Source: Selenomonas bovis DSM 23594 | Lineage (GTDB): Bacteria > Bacillota > Negativicutes > Selenomonadales > Selenomonadaceae | Direction of reading: 5' to 3' | DNA: 64,000 bases | Assembly (NCBI RefSeq): GCF_000381005.1 | Contig: NZ_KB908379.1 | Coordinates: 186,001-250,000 of the forward strand | In this document: positions 26,703 to 35,479 of the stretch, one piece after another | Numbering within the stretch: the first letter of the stretch is position 1 | Layout: every line of letters starts with the position of its first letter | Notes under the pieces: generated by a model | Database searches by the model: none | Seen by the model: the letters and a program-made list of their open reading frames with translations, nothing else | Told to the model about the DNA's origin: nothing | Made by a program: the position numbers and the translations under genes

Positions 26703-28043
26703 TCAGCGGCTCGCCACCGTTTCGCCCTTGAGCACCCACGTCTGCGGGTGCGTGATGTTCACTTCCACAAGATCGCCCGGCTGCTCTGCGCCGTGCGGGA
26801 AGAGCACGAGCTTGTTCGTGCGCGTCCGCCCGCTCCAAACCGCCGCGTCATGCTTGCTCGGTCCCTCGACGAGCACCTCGAGCGTACGGCCCTTGAGTGC
26901 CTCATTCTTCTCGCGGCTGATGGCATCCTGCACCGTCATGAGCCGCTCGAGCCGCTCATGCTTCAGCGCCTCCGGCACTTGGTCAGCCATTTCCGCCGCC
27001 GGCGTCCCCGAACGCTTCGAGTAGAGGAACGTATAAGCGGAATCATAGCGAATCTCCTCGAGGAACGCGAGCATCTGCACGAAATCCTCCTCCGTCTCGC
27101 CGGGGAACCCCACGATGAGGTCCGTCGTGAGACTGACCTCGGGCAGCGCCGCACGGATACGCCCGACGAGCGCGCGATAGTCCGCCACCGTGTAGATGCG
27201 GTGCATCGCCCGCAGGATGCGGTCGCTACCGTACTGCACGGGCAGATGGATGTGCTCGCAGATATGCCTGCCGGTCCGGATCGTCTCGATGAGTTTGTCC
27301 GAGAGGTCCTTCGGATGCGATGTCATGAAGCGCACGCGCTCGATGCCCGGCACCGCGTCCACCATCTTGAGCAGGTCGGCAAAATCGGCCAGCTTGTGAT
27401 CCTTGCCGTAGGAGTTCACGTTCTGTCCGAGCAGCGTGACCTCCTTCGCCCCCTGGCGGACGGCCTCGCGCACTTCGGCGACGACATCCTCAGGACGGCG
27501 GCTGCGCTCACGCCCCCGCACATAGGGCACGATGCAATACGTGCAGAAATTATTGCAGCCATACATGATGGGCACCCAGACGGAGAACTTGTTCTGGCGC
27601 GCGACAGGCCCGCCCTCGGGAAGTTCCGTCTCGCCTGGCTGCACGTCGACGACATGACCGCGCTCCGCCGCGATCTCCTGCACGACGCGCGTGAGCTCAT
27701 GCACCTTGTTCGTGCCGAGCACAAAATCGATATGTGGCGCGCGGCGTATCAGCGCCTCGCCCTCCTTCTGCGCCATGCAGCCCGTGATGCCGAAGATCAG
27801 CGCGGGATTCTTCTCCTTGAGATGCTTGATCTCACCGATCTTCCCATAGACGCGGTCCTCCGCGCTCTCCCTCACACAGCAGGTGTTGATGAGGATGAGA
27901 TCCGCCTCTGTCATCTCCTCTGTCGGCTCATAGCCGATCGTCTCGAGCTGCCCCTCCATGCGCTCCGCGTCACTGACGTTCATCTGGCAGCCGTAAACGA
28001 GAAGCTTCGCGTAACGGTGCGCCTTGCCGTCCTTCACTTTCAT
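26703..28043 (-). CDS. miaB: tRNA-2-methylthio-N6-dimethylallyladenosine synthase MiaB
   Basis: 446 residues. N-terminal UPF0004 domain with cluster cysteines in GCQMNVSDAERMEG and INTCCVRESAEDR, radical SAM core with CNNFCTYCIVPYVRGRERSR, and a C-terminal TRAM domain. It adds methylthio to i6A37 of tRNAs reading UNN codons. The own promoter at 28083-28111 means that the mobile element inserted upstream need not silence it. Confidence 0.95.
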   Translation of the reverse strand: MKVKDGKAHRYAKLLVYGCQMNVSDAERMEGQLETIGYEPTEEMTEADLILINTCCVRESAEDRVYGKIGEIKHLKEKNPALIFGITGCMAQKEGEALIRRAPHIDFVLGTNKVHELTRVVQEIAAERGHVVDVQPGETELPEGGPVARQNKFSVWVPIMYGCNNFCTYCIVPYVRGRERSRRPEDVVAEVREAVRQGAKEVTLLGQNVNSYGKDHKLADFADLLKMVDAVPGIERVRFMTSHPKDLSDKLIETIRTGRHICEHIHLPVQYGSDRILRAMHRIYTVADYRALVGRIRAALPEVSLTTDLIVGFPGETEEDFVQMLAFLEEIRYDSAYTFLYSKRSGTPAAEMADQVPEALKHERLERLMTVQDAISREKNEALKGRTLEVLVEGPSKHDAAVWSGRTRTNKLVLFPHGAEQPGDLVEVNITHPQTWVLKGETVASR

Positions 28044-28082
28044 TCTGTCATCCGTCCTTTATCCAGCCATAGTCGATAGATT

Positions 28083-28111
28083 ATTATAGCAAAGCGACCG
28101 CCGTTTGTCCA
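28083..28111 (-). promoter_or_regulatory. miaB promoter
   Basis: Leftward: TGGACA (28106-28111), 17-bp spacer, TATAAT (28083-28088), 40 bp before the ATG. Only 64 bp from the terminator hairpin on its right. Confidence 0.8.
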
Positions 28112-28164
28112 TTCTGCGATGGCAACCCGGGATATAAACTCCCCGCACATAGACACCGCTGAAA

Positions 28165-28202
28165 GAAAGGAAAACACCCCGCAGGTCTGTACCTGCGGGG
28201 TG
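28165..28202 (-). terminator. Terminator, probably the original guaA terminator
   Basis: Perfect 12-bp stem CACCCCGCAGGT (28175-28186) and ACCTGCGGGGTG (28191-28202), 4-nt loop, followed leftward by TTTTCCTTTC. No gene ends nearby except tet(W), 250 bp away. The simplest reading is that it belonged to guaA before the element inserted between them; this is inference. Confidence 0.75.
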
Positions 28203-28326
28203 CCAGCATATCATCATTCAAACTCGTTGTTGGGCATCGTGTTTAACGGATTTTGCTTCATAAATTTGATACCTCATTTTTTTGATTATTTGATGTGTCC
28301 ATATTATCCAGCCTATACGATGGGCT

Positions 28327-28343
28327 GTTATCAAATTGTTATC
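28327..28343 (+). repeat. Left subterminal direct repeat of the element
   Basis: GTTATCAAATTGTTATC matches 36147-36163 in 16 of 17 positions and in the same orientation. Each copy contains GTTATC twice, 11 bp apart. Likely integrase arm-binding sites or part of the att region. Confidence 0.6.
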
Positions 28344-28450
28344 GGTGGTGATAACGGGGGGTAGCAGGGTTGTTGTTTTCTCTGGTGGTTTAAAACTACA
28401 TTTTACCACGAAAGGCAGGGAAATGCAATAACCATCCTTGCTGTGGCGTA

Positions 28451-30370
28451 TCAAGGAATCTTACTGAACATATGGCGCACCTTATCCAAACGGCTGTTTG
28501 GACGACGGGGCTGGATGACTGGCTCGCCGACAGTGGCCTGATACCCTTTCAGTTCCGTCAGGCACACGCTCTGCCCGTTGGTGTAAAAGGCCAGATCAGT
28601 ACGGTATGCCTGTATACAGCGGGCGGGAATCTCGCCAGTAAAGACAACTTCATCCTTTTTTACCTGGGCCGTTTCGATGGTGGCACAGTATTTCGGTGCA
28701 TCATGATAAGCCCTGGAAAGGTATTCCTGGGGCGCATAGAGGGTGAAGGAGAGATAAGGTTCCAGCAGCTGCGTCCCCGATTCCTTCAATGCCTGTTCCA
28801 ATACAATCGGGGCCAATGAGCGGAAGTCCGCCGGCGTGCTGACTGGACTGTAATAAAGCCCGTATTCAAAGCAAATCTTACAGTCCGTTACGTTCCAGCC
28901 GAACAAGCCCTGCTCCAGCCCGTAACGGATACCATCCCTGACAGCGTTTTGAAAACTCTGGTTCAAGTATCCCAGCGAAACCCGGCTCTCGTATTGTACG
29001 CCGGAGCCAAGCGGGAGTGGTGTAACAGACAGTCCGATAGATGCCCAAAACGGGTTGGGCGGCACCTCGATATGGATGGTGTGGCTGGCTGCTTTGAGCG
29101 GCCGCTCCATATAAATGACGGTGGGTTCCTTTACCACTGTTTCAATCTTGTATTTTTCCGACAGCAAAGCGGAAACGACCTCCAACTGCACCCGGCCCAA
29201 AAAAGAAAGAATGATCTCATGGGTGATGGAATCCACTTCGCAGCGCAAAAGCGGGTCAGTATCCGCAAGTTGCGTAAGAGCGTCCAGCAGCCGTTCTCTT
29301 TGCGCTGCCGTTTTCGGCGCAATCGTCGTCCGCAGCATGGGGAGGGGGGCCTCGCGCCACCTTTTACGAGGGAGCCGGGTTTGATCCCCTAATACATCGT
29401 TTAACCTCACGCTGTCGCTGGGAAGGATAACAATTTCGCCCGGATAAGCGGTGTCTGTCCGAACAATTTCCCCTTTGGATGGAATACGCATCTCTGTGAT
29501 TTTCAGCTTTTCTCTCCCGGCCAGGGCCACCGTATCCCGCAGGCGCAGCGTTCCGCTGTATAGCCGCAGATAGACACGCCGCTGGCCGCAATCGGTGTAC
29601 TCAACCTTGAAAACGCTGCCGCATAGGGTGGCGCTCCCCTGTTCCCCAATCGGTTGGAACAGTCCTGTCACCGCATCCATCAACGGTTGAATGCCAAGGC
29701 CCTTTTTGGCGCTGCCATGATAGACCGGAAACAGGGAGGCTTCTTGAACCCGCCGCTGTTCCTCCCGCGCAAGTTTTTCCTGGCTGATTGGTTCTCCTGC
29801 GATATACTTTTCCAATAATGCATCGTTATTTTCGATGACCGCATCCCATGCTTCTATGTCGGTATTTTCCTCCAGGACTATTTCCGGGGACAGCGACACC
29901 GTCTGCTTGATGATAATATCGGCGGAGAGCTTATCCCGAACAGACTGAACCACGCTCTGCAAATCAACGCCAGCCTGGTCGATCTTGTTGATAAAGATAA
30001 CGGTGGGAATGTTCATTTTCCGCAGGGCATGGAACAGAATACGGGTCTGGGCCTGCACGCCATCTTTCGCGGAGATCACCAAGATGGCCCCATCTAAAAC
30101 AGCCAAAGAGCGGTACACCTCCGCCAAAAAATCCATGTGGCCGGGCGTATCCACAATGTTAACTTTACATCTGTGCCACTGGAAGGAAGTGACTGCCGCT
30201 TGAATGGTAATCCCACGCTGCCGCTCCAAAAACAAGGTGTCCGTCCTCGTTGTCCCTTTTTCGACGCTCCCTGGTTCTGAAATGGCTCCACTGGCATATA
30301 GCAGACTCTCCGTCAAGGTCGTCTTTCCAGCGTCTACATGGGCAAGAATCCCGATATTGATAATGTTCAT
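28451..30370 (-). CDS. tet(W): Tetracycline resistance ribosomal protection protein Tet(W)
   Basis: 639 residues, exactly the Tet(W) length. EF-G-like GTPase: P-loop [15 protein letters not shown], switch [16 protein letters not shown]. Stretches such as [28 protein letters not shown] and [17 protein letters not shown] match Tet(W) rather than Tet(O) or Tet(M) from memory, with scattered substitutions. The protein releases tetracycline from the ribosome in a GTP-dependent way. A GGAGG site lies before the ATG. The long leader with two terminator-like hairpins suggests drug-responsive attenuation. Base composition differs from the host chromosome, in line with transfer. Confidence 0.96.
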   Translation of the reverse strand: MNIINIGILAHVDAGKTTLTESLLYASGAISEPGSVEKGTTRTDTLFLERQRGITIQAAVTSFQWHRCKVNIVDTPGHMDFLAEVYRSLAVLDGAILVISAKDGVQAQTRILFHALRKMNIPTVIFINKIDQAGVDLQSVVQSVRDKLSADIIIKQTVSLSPEIVLEENTDIEAWDAVIENNDALLEKYIAGEPISQEKLAREEQRRVQEASLFPVYHGSAKKGLGIQPLMDAVTGLFQPIGEQGSATLCGSVFKVEYTDCGQRRVYLRLYSGTLRLRDTVALAGREKLKITEMRIPSKGEIVRTDTAYPGEIVILPSDSVRLNDVLGDQTRLPRKRWREAPLPMLRTTIAPKTAAQRERLLDALTQLADTDPLLRCEVDSITHEIILSFLGRVQLEVVSALLSEKYKIETVVKEPTVIYMERPLKAASHTIHIEVPPNPFWASIGLSVTPLPLGSGVQYESRVSLGYLNQSFQNAVRDGIRYGLEQGLFGWNVTDCKICFEYGLYYSPVSTPADFRSLAPIVLEQALKESGTQLLEPYLSFTLYAPQEYLSRAYHDAPKYCATIETAQVKKDEVVFTGEIPARCIQAYRTDLAFYTNGQSVCLTELKGYQATVGEPVIQPRRPNSRLDKVRHMFSKIP

Positions 30371-30400
30371 GTCTATCCTCCATACAAGGCCCGAATGGGC

Positions 30401-30562
30401 GCAAAAATCCCCAGCGGCAAATACTTTTACCGCTGGGGATCATGACTTCGGATACATAGAAACGCATTCAGCTAACATGAGCCGTTATCCGTCACGATAT
30501 TTGATAAAAAGGCAAAAGCATTCTTAAATTGGGTACAAAAACCAAGCCCCTGCAAGGGGCAA
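30401..30562 (-). promoter_or_regulatory. Attenuator-type leader of tet(W)
   Basis: Two successive terminator-like hairpins precede the gene. The first has stem GCCCCT/AGGGGC (30546-30560) followed leftward by TTGGTTTTTG. The second has CCCCAGCGG (30409-30417 and 30430-30438) followed by ATTTTTGCG, 40 bp from the ATG. A short frame starting [18 protein letters not shown] overlaps the second hairpin and could be a leader peptide. Attenuation through a leader peptide and terminator is described for tet(M); here it is inferred by analogy. Confidence 0.65.
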
Positions 30563-30643
30563 TTATTTTTGTGCCCATTATCAAATTTTATTTAAGAATA
30601 CCTTGCCGCATGTTGAATAGACTCCTCAAATCAGTATGACAGC

Positions 30644-30672
30644 AGTATAGCATAGCACACTCTAAAATGCAA
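30644..30672 (-). promoter_or_regulatory. tet(W) promoter
   Basis: Leftward: TTGCAT (30667-30672), 17-bp spacer, TATACT (30644-30649). Transcripts would carry a leader of about 270 nt. Confidence 0.75.
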
Positions 30673-30740
30673 GAAGTTTTTACCCGCTGTCCCAAATAAA
30701 TCAGGAGGGCATTCACCGGGACACCCTCCGATTTGGGGCC

Positions 30741-30855
30741 TCATGCGCAAATAATTTCTGTGTCCACGATTTCCGCCGCACACGCCCGAATATTGTTAGT
30801 CCCTCTGCAACTCATACCACAGACCGTTGCCCTCGTCAAAGATGTACTTTTCCAT
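30741..30855 (-). pseudogene. tnpV: Internally deleted tnpV remnant
   Basis: The ATG at 30855 has a strong GGAGG site and reads MEKYIFDEGNGLWYELQRD, the start of TnpV-type transposon proteins, then stops. One base out of frame the sequence continues NNIRACAAEIVDTEIICA and a stop at 30741, which is the TnpV C-terminus. So about 80 central codons are gone and the join is frameshifted. This scar between the relaxase and tet(W) suggests that tet(W) entered by recombination with another element. Confidence 0.8.
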
Positions 30856-30878
30856 GAAATTACCTCCATTTTTTGTGA

Positions 30879-32222
30879 TTATCGTGCGCCTACCCTCATT
30901 TTTGACCTTGCACCCCATTTCCGCTCCTTTTCGACCTGTTCCTGCTGGTAAGCTGCCTCCAGTATCCTGTCCGCCTGTTCCGGGCCAATGGCCCGTCTGA
31001 CCCGCTCATAGTCCCTGACTTGCCCTTTCAAGCCGTCCCTCTCGGCACAAACCTCATAAATCCTGGCTGACAGGGAGCCGTTCTTACTGACCTCACGATC
31101 ATAGGCGCTCTGCAACCGCTCAAACTTGCTCTTGAGGTCGAAGTAGGCCCGGTAGACGGAGCGCAGCACCTTGACGATCTTCTCCCAAAGGGGCTTGGCC
31201 TTTTTCTCCCGGTAGGACTTGGCCGATTCCAGCGGCCCCGCCTCCGGCAGCGTCCGCTCCGGGTCGTCGGAGAAGTCCGCCGCCAGTTTCTCCATGCCCT
31301 TGAGCAAGGGCGTTACATCGTCCAGCTTAGCCCTGGCCTGGGCCGCTTTCTTCTCAGCTGATGCTGCCTCCTTATTCTTTTTGTCGGCCTCAACCTGGGC
31401 CAGCGCCGACACCTCTTGAAGCTGTGCAAGCCGTTCCTGCTCACGCTCCGTCTTGAACTGCGTAACAGTCAAATGTTCTTCGGAACTACCACGTTCCCCA
31501 CGCTCTACATCGTCATAGCCAGCGGAGCGCATATGCTCAAAGAAATCATCTTGCAGGACACTGTACGACTTTCGTAGAACGGGTTTGCCCTTAGCTGTGC
31601 GTAACGGCTCCCCGGTGGTTTCGTCCAGAATGGGCTTGGACGCCCACTTCTTGCTCATGCTCACCTGCATGATCGTTTCCTTGACCTTGCCCACCAGGGA
31701 CTTGTCCTTGCACCGCTTTGTCCAGCGTATCTCCTTCTCCACTACCGGGATATAAACCACATGGAGGTGGTAGTGGTACACGTCCTCCCCCAGCGCCTCG
31801 GACATGGCCCGGTTGCGCTCGTCAGCGTGCATGACCGCCGACAAAATATACTGCTCTCCGCCCACGATTTTGATTGCGGCTTTGTATGCTTCGGTGTAAA
31901 ATTGTTTTGCAAAGTCATAGCCGCCGTGGTTGTAGAAGTAAGCGGAGTTTACGTCAAAGACCAGCTCACCATATCGAAAGGCATCCTCCTTGATACCACG
32001 AGTGGAAATCACGCCATCAGCCTCCATTCGAGCAAACATCTCTCGATACCCGGCAGACGGGGTTTTGAAATGGACATTGAGCGGCGTCCGCTCCAGTACA
32101 ATGTCCTGATTGACATAGGAATCCTTCTCACGCTCGTTGTGCTGCTGGGTGTTACCGATCTTGGTTTCGGTCAGCCTCATATTTCTTGCGTTGGTACGGT
32201 CAATACCGTCGCCTCTCGCCAT
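30879..32222 (-). CDS. MobV-family relaxase (Pre/Mob)
   Basis: 447 residues from the ATG at 32222, ten bases after AGGAGG (a TTG six bases upstream is too close). N-terminal MARGDGIDRTNARNMRLTE, an origin-binding region with NSAYFYNHGGYDF, and the catalytic histidine cluster VMHADE...YHYHLHVVYIP around residues 120-150, typical of MobV relaxases. The C-terminal half is a long coiled coil (about 240-330). It nicks oriT and leads the strand during mobilization by a helper conjugation system. The candidate oriT lies immediately upstream. Confidence 0.9.
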   Translation of the reverse strand: MARGDGIDRTNARNMRLTETKIGNTQQHNEREKDSYVNQDIVLERTPLNVHFKTPSAGYREMFARMEADGVISTRGIKEDAFRYGELVFDVNSAYFYNHGGYDFAKQFYTEAYKAAIKIVGGEQYILSAVMHADERNRAMSEALGEDVYHYHLHVVYIPVVEKEIRWTKRCKDKSLVGKVKETIMQVSMSKKWASKPILDETTGEPLRTAKGKPVLRKSYSVLQDDFFEHMRSAGYDDVERGERGSSEEHLTVTQFKTEREQERLAQLQEVSALAQVEADKKNKEAASAEKKAAQARAKLDDVTPLLKGMEKLAADFSDDPERTLPEAGPLESAKSYREKKAKPLWEKIVKVLRSVYRAYFDLKSKFERLQSAYDREVSKNGSLSARIYEVCAERDGLKGQVRDYERVRRAIGPEQADRILEAAYQQEQVEKERKWGARSKMRVGAR

Positions 32223-32284
32223 AGGCAAAAATCCTCCTGTTTCAGATGTTGGGTTGTTGAAAGAGGACGGGGGTTCGGGGGAGG

Positions 32285-32353
32285 CACTTCCTGCGGGAAG
32301 TGTAATAACCCACTATGACACTTTCATCCCTTCGGTCTGCAAAGTGTCGTGGG
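32285..32353. other. Candidate oriT of the element
   Basis: Two inverted repeats lie just upstream of the relaxase: CACTTCC (32285-32291) with GGAAGTG (32296-32302), and CCCACTATGACACTTT (32309-32324) with AAAGTGTCGTGGG (32341-32353). On the minus strand the sequence CATAGTGGGTTATTAC between them resembles the nick region TATAGTGTGTTATAC of pMV158, the model MobV plasmid. Position and shape fit; the nick site is inferred. Confidence 0.6.
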
Positions 32354-32472
32354 CTCTCCGAGGGGGTGTGGGGGCTTTGCCCCCGGCAACTGCGGTTGCC
32401 TCCCCCAGCAGGGCCGCCCTTTGAAAAGGGCACCCTGCACCCCGCCTAAACTTTGCTGCTCCCCGTGACAGC

Positions 32473-32547
32473 CGTGACGACCGTGACGATGTTTCAGACA
32501 CCGCCGCCACTCTCAAAAAAGCCGTCACAGCCGTCACGGTCGTCACG
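32473..32547. repeat. 16-bp perfect inverted repeat with GTGACG periodicity
   Basis: CGTGACGACCGTGACG (32473-32488) and CGTCACGGTCGTCACG (32532-32547). Each arm is itself a run of imperfect CCGTGACGNN units. The right arm covers the last codons of the ATPase gene. It may be a terminator-like structure, a replication or a transfer site. The rest of 32229-32540 has no credible gene. Confidence 0.7.
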
Positions 32548-33697
32548 CCTGGGACGGTTCCAGCGTCAGGCTGATACTTCTCCCGGCGTGGCTCCTGCTG
32601 TTCTCATAGCGGATGTGGTAGTCTGTCAGCAGCTTCCCGGCCCGGACGTTTAGCCGCATCGCCAGGGCGTTGGGCTTCATGTCAGTCTGGAGCGCCGCTA
32701 CCAGCTCGGTGGCCGTACCACCCCAGGTCGGCTTCTCCACCGTCACAAGGGCGGCTATGGCCTCCAGCACCGGGTCGGGCGGCTCTGTCCATGCCTCCGT
32801 TTCCGTACGCTCCAGCGTCCATATCAGCCGTTCCTTGTCCTTGGTAAGATAGAATCGCTGGTCTTGCTGGTCACGCCCGGCCACGTCCAGAACGGCGCTG
32901 CCGTCTGTCCGCTTCTCCTTTTGAAGAAGAAAGGCCCCGTCCGCCGCTCCGAGCAGGCCGTTGGTGCCGGAAATCATATCGAACTTATCATCGGCCTGTT
33001 GTTTGCGGGTGTGATGTACCAGCAGGAGGCAGACGCCGCAATCATCGGCAAGGCGTTTCAGTTTCCCCACCACTTCGTAATCATTGGCATAGCTGTACTT
33101 ATCCCCGCCAGCCTCCCGGATTTTCTGGAGAGTGTCAATGATAATCAGCTTGGTGTTCGGGTGTTCCCGGACGAACTTCTTTAGCTGTTCCTCCAGGCCA
33201 ACGCCAAGCTGTTTGGCGTAGACCGCAAAGAGCAGATTGTCGGTGCCCTCTGTGCCGAACATTCGGTATAGCCGCCCCTGCAAGCGGCGGTGGTCGTCCT
33301 CCAACGCCAGGTAGAGGACAGTCCCCTTGTGAACAGGATAGCCCCACAGGGGGAGGCCCATGCTGACATGGTAGGCAAGCTGAGCCATCAGGAACGACTT
33401 GCCCACCTTGGGCGCTCCCGCAAAGAGGTATGTCCCAGGGTAGAGCAGACCGTCAATGACGGGCGGTCTGCTCTGGTAGATGTTCTGGTAAAGGTCGTTC
33501 ATAGAAACTGTGTGGAGGTAGGCCGGGTCGCTCATGCGCCGCATATCTCGGAGCATTTCTTCCAAACTTTCCTCTTGGGGGTTGTTTTCAGCCGTTTCCT
33601 CTGCTATACTTTTGGCAGTTGTTTGTGAAATGGGCTGTTCCCCGTCTGTTGGCGCAGACGGAACCGGGACAGTCCTTTTCGTTTCTCTGGAATCCAT
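32543..33697 (-). CDS. RepA/AAA_25-like P-loop ATPase
   Basis: 384 residues from the ATG at 33697 (a TTG one codon earlier has better spacing to AGGAGG and is possible). Walker A GAPKVGKS, Walker B LIIIDTLQKI, and LLLVHHTRKQQ, as in hexameric RepA-like helicases and KaiC/DnaB-type ATPases. The first 70 residues are polar and disordered-looking. Such proteins in mobilizable elements support autonomous replication of the excised circle. It overlaps nothing and sits 7 bp after mobC in the transfer operon. Confidence 0.8.
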   Translation of the reverse strand: MDSRETKRTVPVPSAPTDGEQPISQTTAKSIAEETAENNPQEESLEEMLRDMRRMSDPAYLHTVSMNDLYQNIYQSRPPVIDGLLYPGTYLFAGAPKVGKSFLMAQLAYHVSMGLPLWGYPVHKGTVLYLALEDDHRRLQGRLYRMFGTEGTDNLLFAVYAKQLGVGLEEQLKKFVREHPNTKLIIIDTLQKIREAGGDKYSYANDYEVVGKLKRLADDCGVCLLLVHHTRKQQADDKFDMISGTNGLLGAADGAFLLQKEKRTDGSAVLDVAGRDQQDQRFYLTKDKERLIWTLERTETEAWTEPPDPVLEAIAALVTVEKPTWGGTATELVAALQTDMKPNALAMRLNVRAGKLLTDYHIRYENSRSHAGRSISLTLEPSQA

Positions 33698-33704
33698 CAA
33701 TCTA

Positions 33705-34025
33705 TCAATCCTCCTTCATGCCGCCCAGCGTCACTGAGATAAGGTCAATGGTGGCGAGAAGTTCATCCCCCACGTCGCCCCCGGCCTCAATGCGCCGCAG
33801 TTCCCCCAGGACGGCGGCGAGTTGGTCACGCAGGGCCTTGTAGACCCTGGGATTGCCCTGCACCACCACGGCCCGGTCTAAGAGCCGCCGGGTGATGTAG
33901 TCCTGCTTCGTCAGGCCAGAGAGCCGCACAGCGGCGTCAATCTGCTTGTTTTCCTCCGGGGATACCCGGAAGGCCACGGTCTTGTTCCTCCAGCGGTTGT
34001 GAGTGTCCAAATTCTTAGCTGACAT
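33705..34025 (-). CDS. MobC-like relaxosome accessory protein
   Basis: 106 residues. RNKTVAFRVSPEENKQIDAAVRLSGLTKQDYITRRLL (about 12-50) has the ribbon-helix-helix arrangement of MobC mobilization proteins. It would help the relaxase to open oriT. Its ATG shares a base with the integrase stop (TAATG), so integration and mobilization genes are translationally linked. Confidence 0.8.
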   Translation of the reverse strand: MSAKNLDTHNRWRNKTVAFRVSPEENKQIDAAVRLSGLTKQDYITRRLLDRAVVVQGNPRVYKALRDQLAAVLGELRRIEAGGDVGDELLATIDLISVTLGGMKED

Positions 34026-35101
34026 TACGCTCCCATCCTTTCAAAGTCCAATTTGTCTGCCATTTCCGTCTGCTTGGACGGAAACAGGTGGGCGTAGCGG
34101 TAGGTGATCTCGATACTCTCATGCCCCACGCGGTCAGCAATCGCCACAGCGGAGAAGCCCATGTCAATCAGAAGTGAGATGTGCGAATGCCGGAGGTCGT
34201 GGATTCTGATACGCTTGACCCCTGCCGACTTCGCCCCTCTGTCCATCTCATGGTGGAGATAGCTTTTCGTGATGGTGAAAATGCGCTCCTTCTTCTTGAT
34301 ACCGTAGAGCATCCCCAGGTAGTCCTTCATCTCGTCACAGAGGAAGTTGGGCATTTTAATGGTGCGGTTGCTTTTCTTCGTCTTTGGCGTGGTAATGACG
34401 TCCTTGCCGTGGAGCCGCTGATAGGACTTGCTGATTTTCACCGTCCCGGCCTCAAAGTCAAAGTCTGCCGGGGTCAGGGCCAGCAGTTCCCCCTCCCGAA
34501 TACCACACCAGTAGAGCATTTCAAAGGCGTAGTAGGAAACGGGCTTGTCCATCATGGCATCTGCAAACTTCTGGTACTCCGCTTTCGTCCAGAACAGCAT
34601 TTCCTTCCGTTCCTCTGACCCCATGTTCCCAGCCTTGGCGGCGGGATTGGAGCGCAGCTCATAGAAGCGGACAGCGTGATTGAAGATGGCGCTAAGCTGG
34701 TTGTGCAGGGTTTTGAGGTAGGTAGCCGAGTAGGGCTTGCGCTTCTCGTCCCGGTAGGCCAGCAACTCGTTCTGCCATGCGATCACGTCCTTGGTGGTGA
34801 TCTCGCTAATCTTCCGCTTGCCAAAGTAGGGCAGAATTTTCTTCTGGATGATGTTCTCCTTGGTCAGCCAGGTGTTCTCCTTGAGCCGGGGTTTCATATC
34901 CTTGGTGTAAAGCTCGGTAAAGGCTTCAAAGGTCATATCCAGGTCGCCGGAGGTCTGCATCTGGAAACTGCGCTCCCACTCCTGGGCCTCCCGTTTGGTG
35001 GCAAAGCCACGCTTGCACTTCTGTTTGCGCTCCCCCGTCCAGTCCTGATACCGCACCATGACGTACCATGTTCCTCTTGCTTCGTCCTTAAAGACTGGCA
35101 T
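34025..35101 (-). CDS. int: Tyrosine integrase
   Basis: 358 residues. An N-terminal arm-binding domain of the Tn916 type (GTWYVMVRYQDWTGERKQK, then KRGFATKREAQEWERSF), a SAM-like core-binding domain (about 60-160) and a catalytic domain with R in CGIREGELLAL, HDLRHSHISLL and GHESIEITYRYAHL, giving R-K-HxxR-H-Y with the nucleophile in YRYAHL. It integrates and excises the element, here at the 3' end of guaA. Reads from xis with no gap (TAAATG). Confidence 0.95.
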   Translation of the reverse strand: MPVFKDEARGTWYVMVRYQDWTGERKQKCKRGFATKREAQEWERSFQMQTSGDLDMTFEAFTELYTKDMKPRLKENTWLTKENIIQKKILPYFGKRKISEITTKDVIAWQNELLAYRDEKRKPYSATYLKTLHNQLSAIFNHAVRFYELRSNPAAKAGNMGSEERKEMLFWTKAEYQKFADAMMDKPVSYYAFEMLYWCGIREGELLALTPADFDFEAGTVKISKSYQRLHGKDVITTPKTKKSNRTIKMPNFLCDEMKDYLGMLYGIKKKERIFTITKSYLHHEMDRGAKSAGVKRIRIHDLRHSHISLLIDMGFSAVAIADRVGHESIEITYRYAHLFPSKQTEMADKLDFERMGA

Positions 35102-35290
35102 TTAGTTCCCTTCCTTTCTGGCCCCGTAGAGCCGTTCGTTGAAATACTGGCGGTTGACCCGCCCTGCGATGGTGATGAAGCCCTTGTCCTTCAATTCTTC
35201 GTTGAGCTGCCGGATGAGTTTATAGGCGTAGGGCTTCGATACACCCAGCTCGTCCGCAACTTCTTCCGCCCGGATGAATCTGTTCTCCAT
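35102..35290 (-). CDS. xis: Excisionase-like winged HTH protein
   Basis: 62 residues. FIRAEEVADELGVSKPYAYK is an MerR-type helix-turn-helix, followed by IRQLNEELKDKGFITIAGR and a short basic tail. Size, fold and place directly before int fit a recombination directionality factor. Preceded by AGGAGG and a perfect consensus promoter. Confidence 0.8.
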   Translation of the reverse strand: MENRFIRAEEVADELGVSKPYAYKLIRQLNEELKDKGFITIAGRVNRQYFNERLYGARKEGN

Positions 35291-35313
35291 ATGGATTCCT
35301 CCTTTCTTTTGAT

Positions 35314-35369
35314 TTAACGCTATTTGCTTAACGTAGTCCTATTATACTAACTCTATTCCGTTATGTCAA
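35314..35369 (-). promoter_or_regulatory. Consensus promoter of xis-int with possible operator
   Basis: Leftward: TTGACA (35364-35369), 17-bp spacer, TATAAT (35341-35346), both perfect. Two TTAACG copies 14 bp apart (35314-35319, 35328-35333) lie just downstream and could bind the divergent XRE protein. A promoter this strong is expected to need repression. Confidence 0.8.
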
Positions 35370-35413
35370 GACCTTCCAACGAGAAAATATAAACAAATTT
35401 ATTTATTTTTCTC

Positions 35414-35442
35414 TTGACTGGTCTAAACATATCTGTTATACT
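35414..35442 (+). promoter_or_regulatory. Promoter of the XRE regulator
   Basis: TTGACT (35414-35419), 17-bp spacer, TATACT (35437-35442), 38 bp before the ATG. It faces away from the xis promoter, with 44 bp between the two -35 boxes. Confidence 0.8.
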
Positions 35443-35479
35443 TCAAGTGTCCCCATTACATAGATTGGAGTTGGCAGTT

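Noticed and set aside
28119-28364. 81-codon rightward frame at the left end of the element
   Set aside because: It runs through the terminator hairpin and att region, has no ribosome site and no coding bias.
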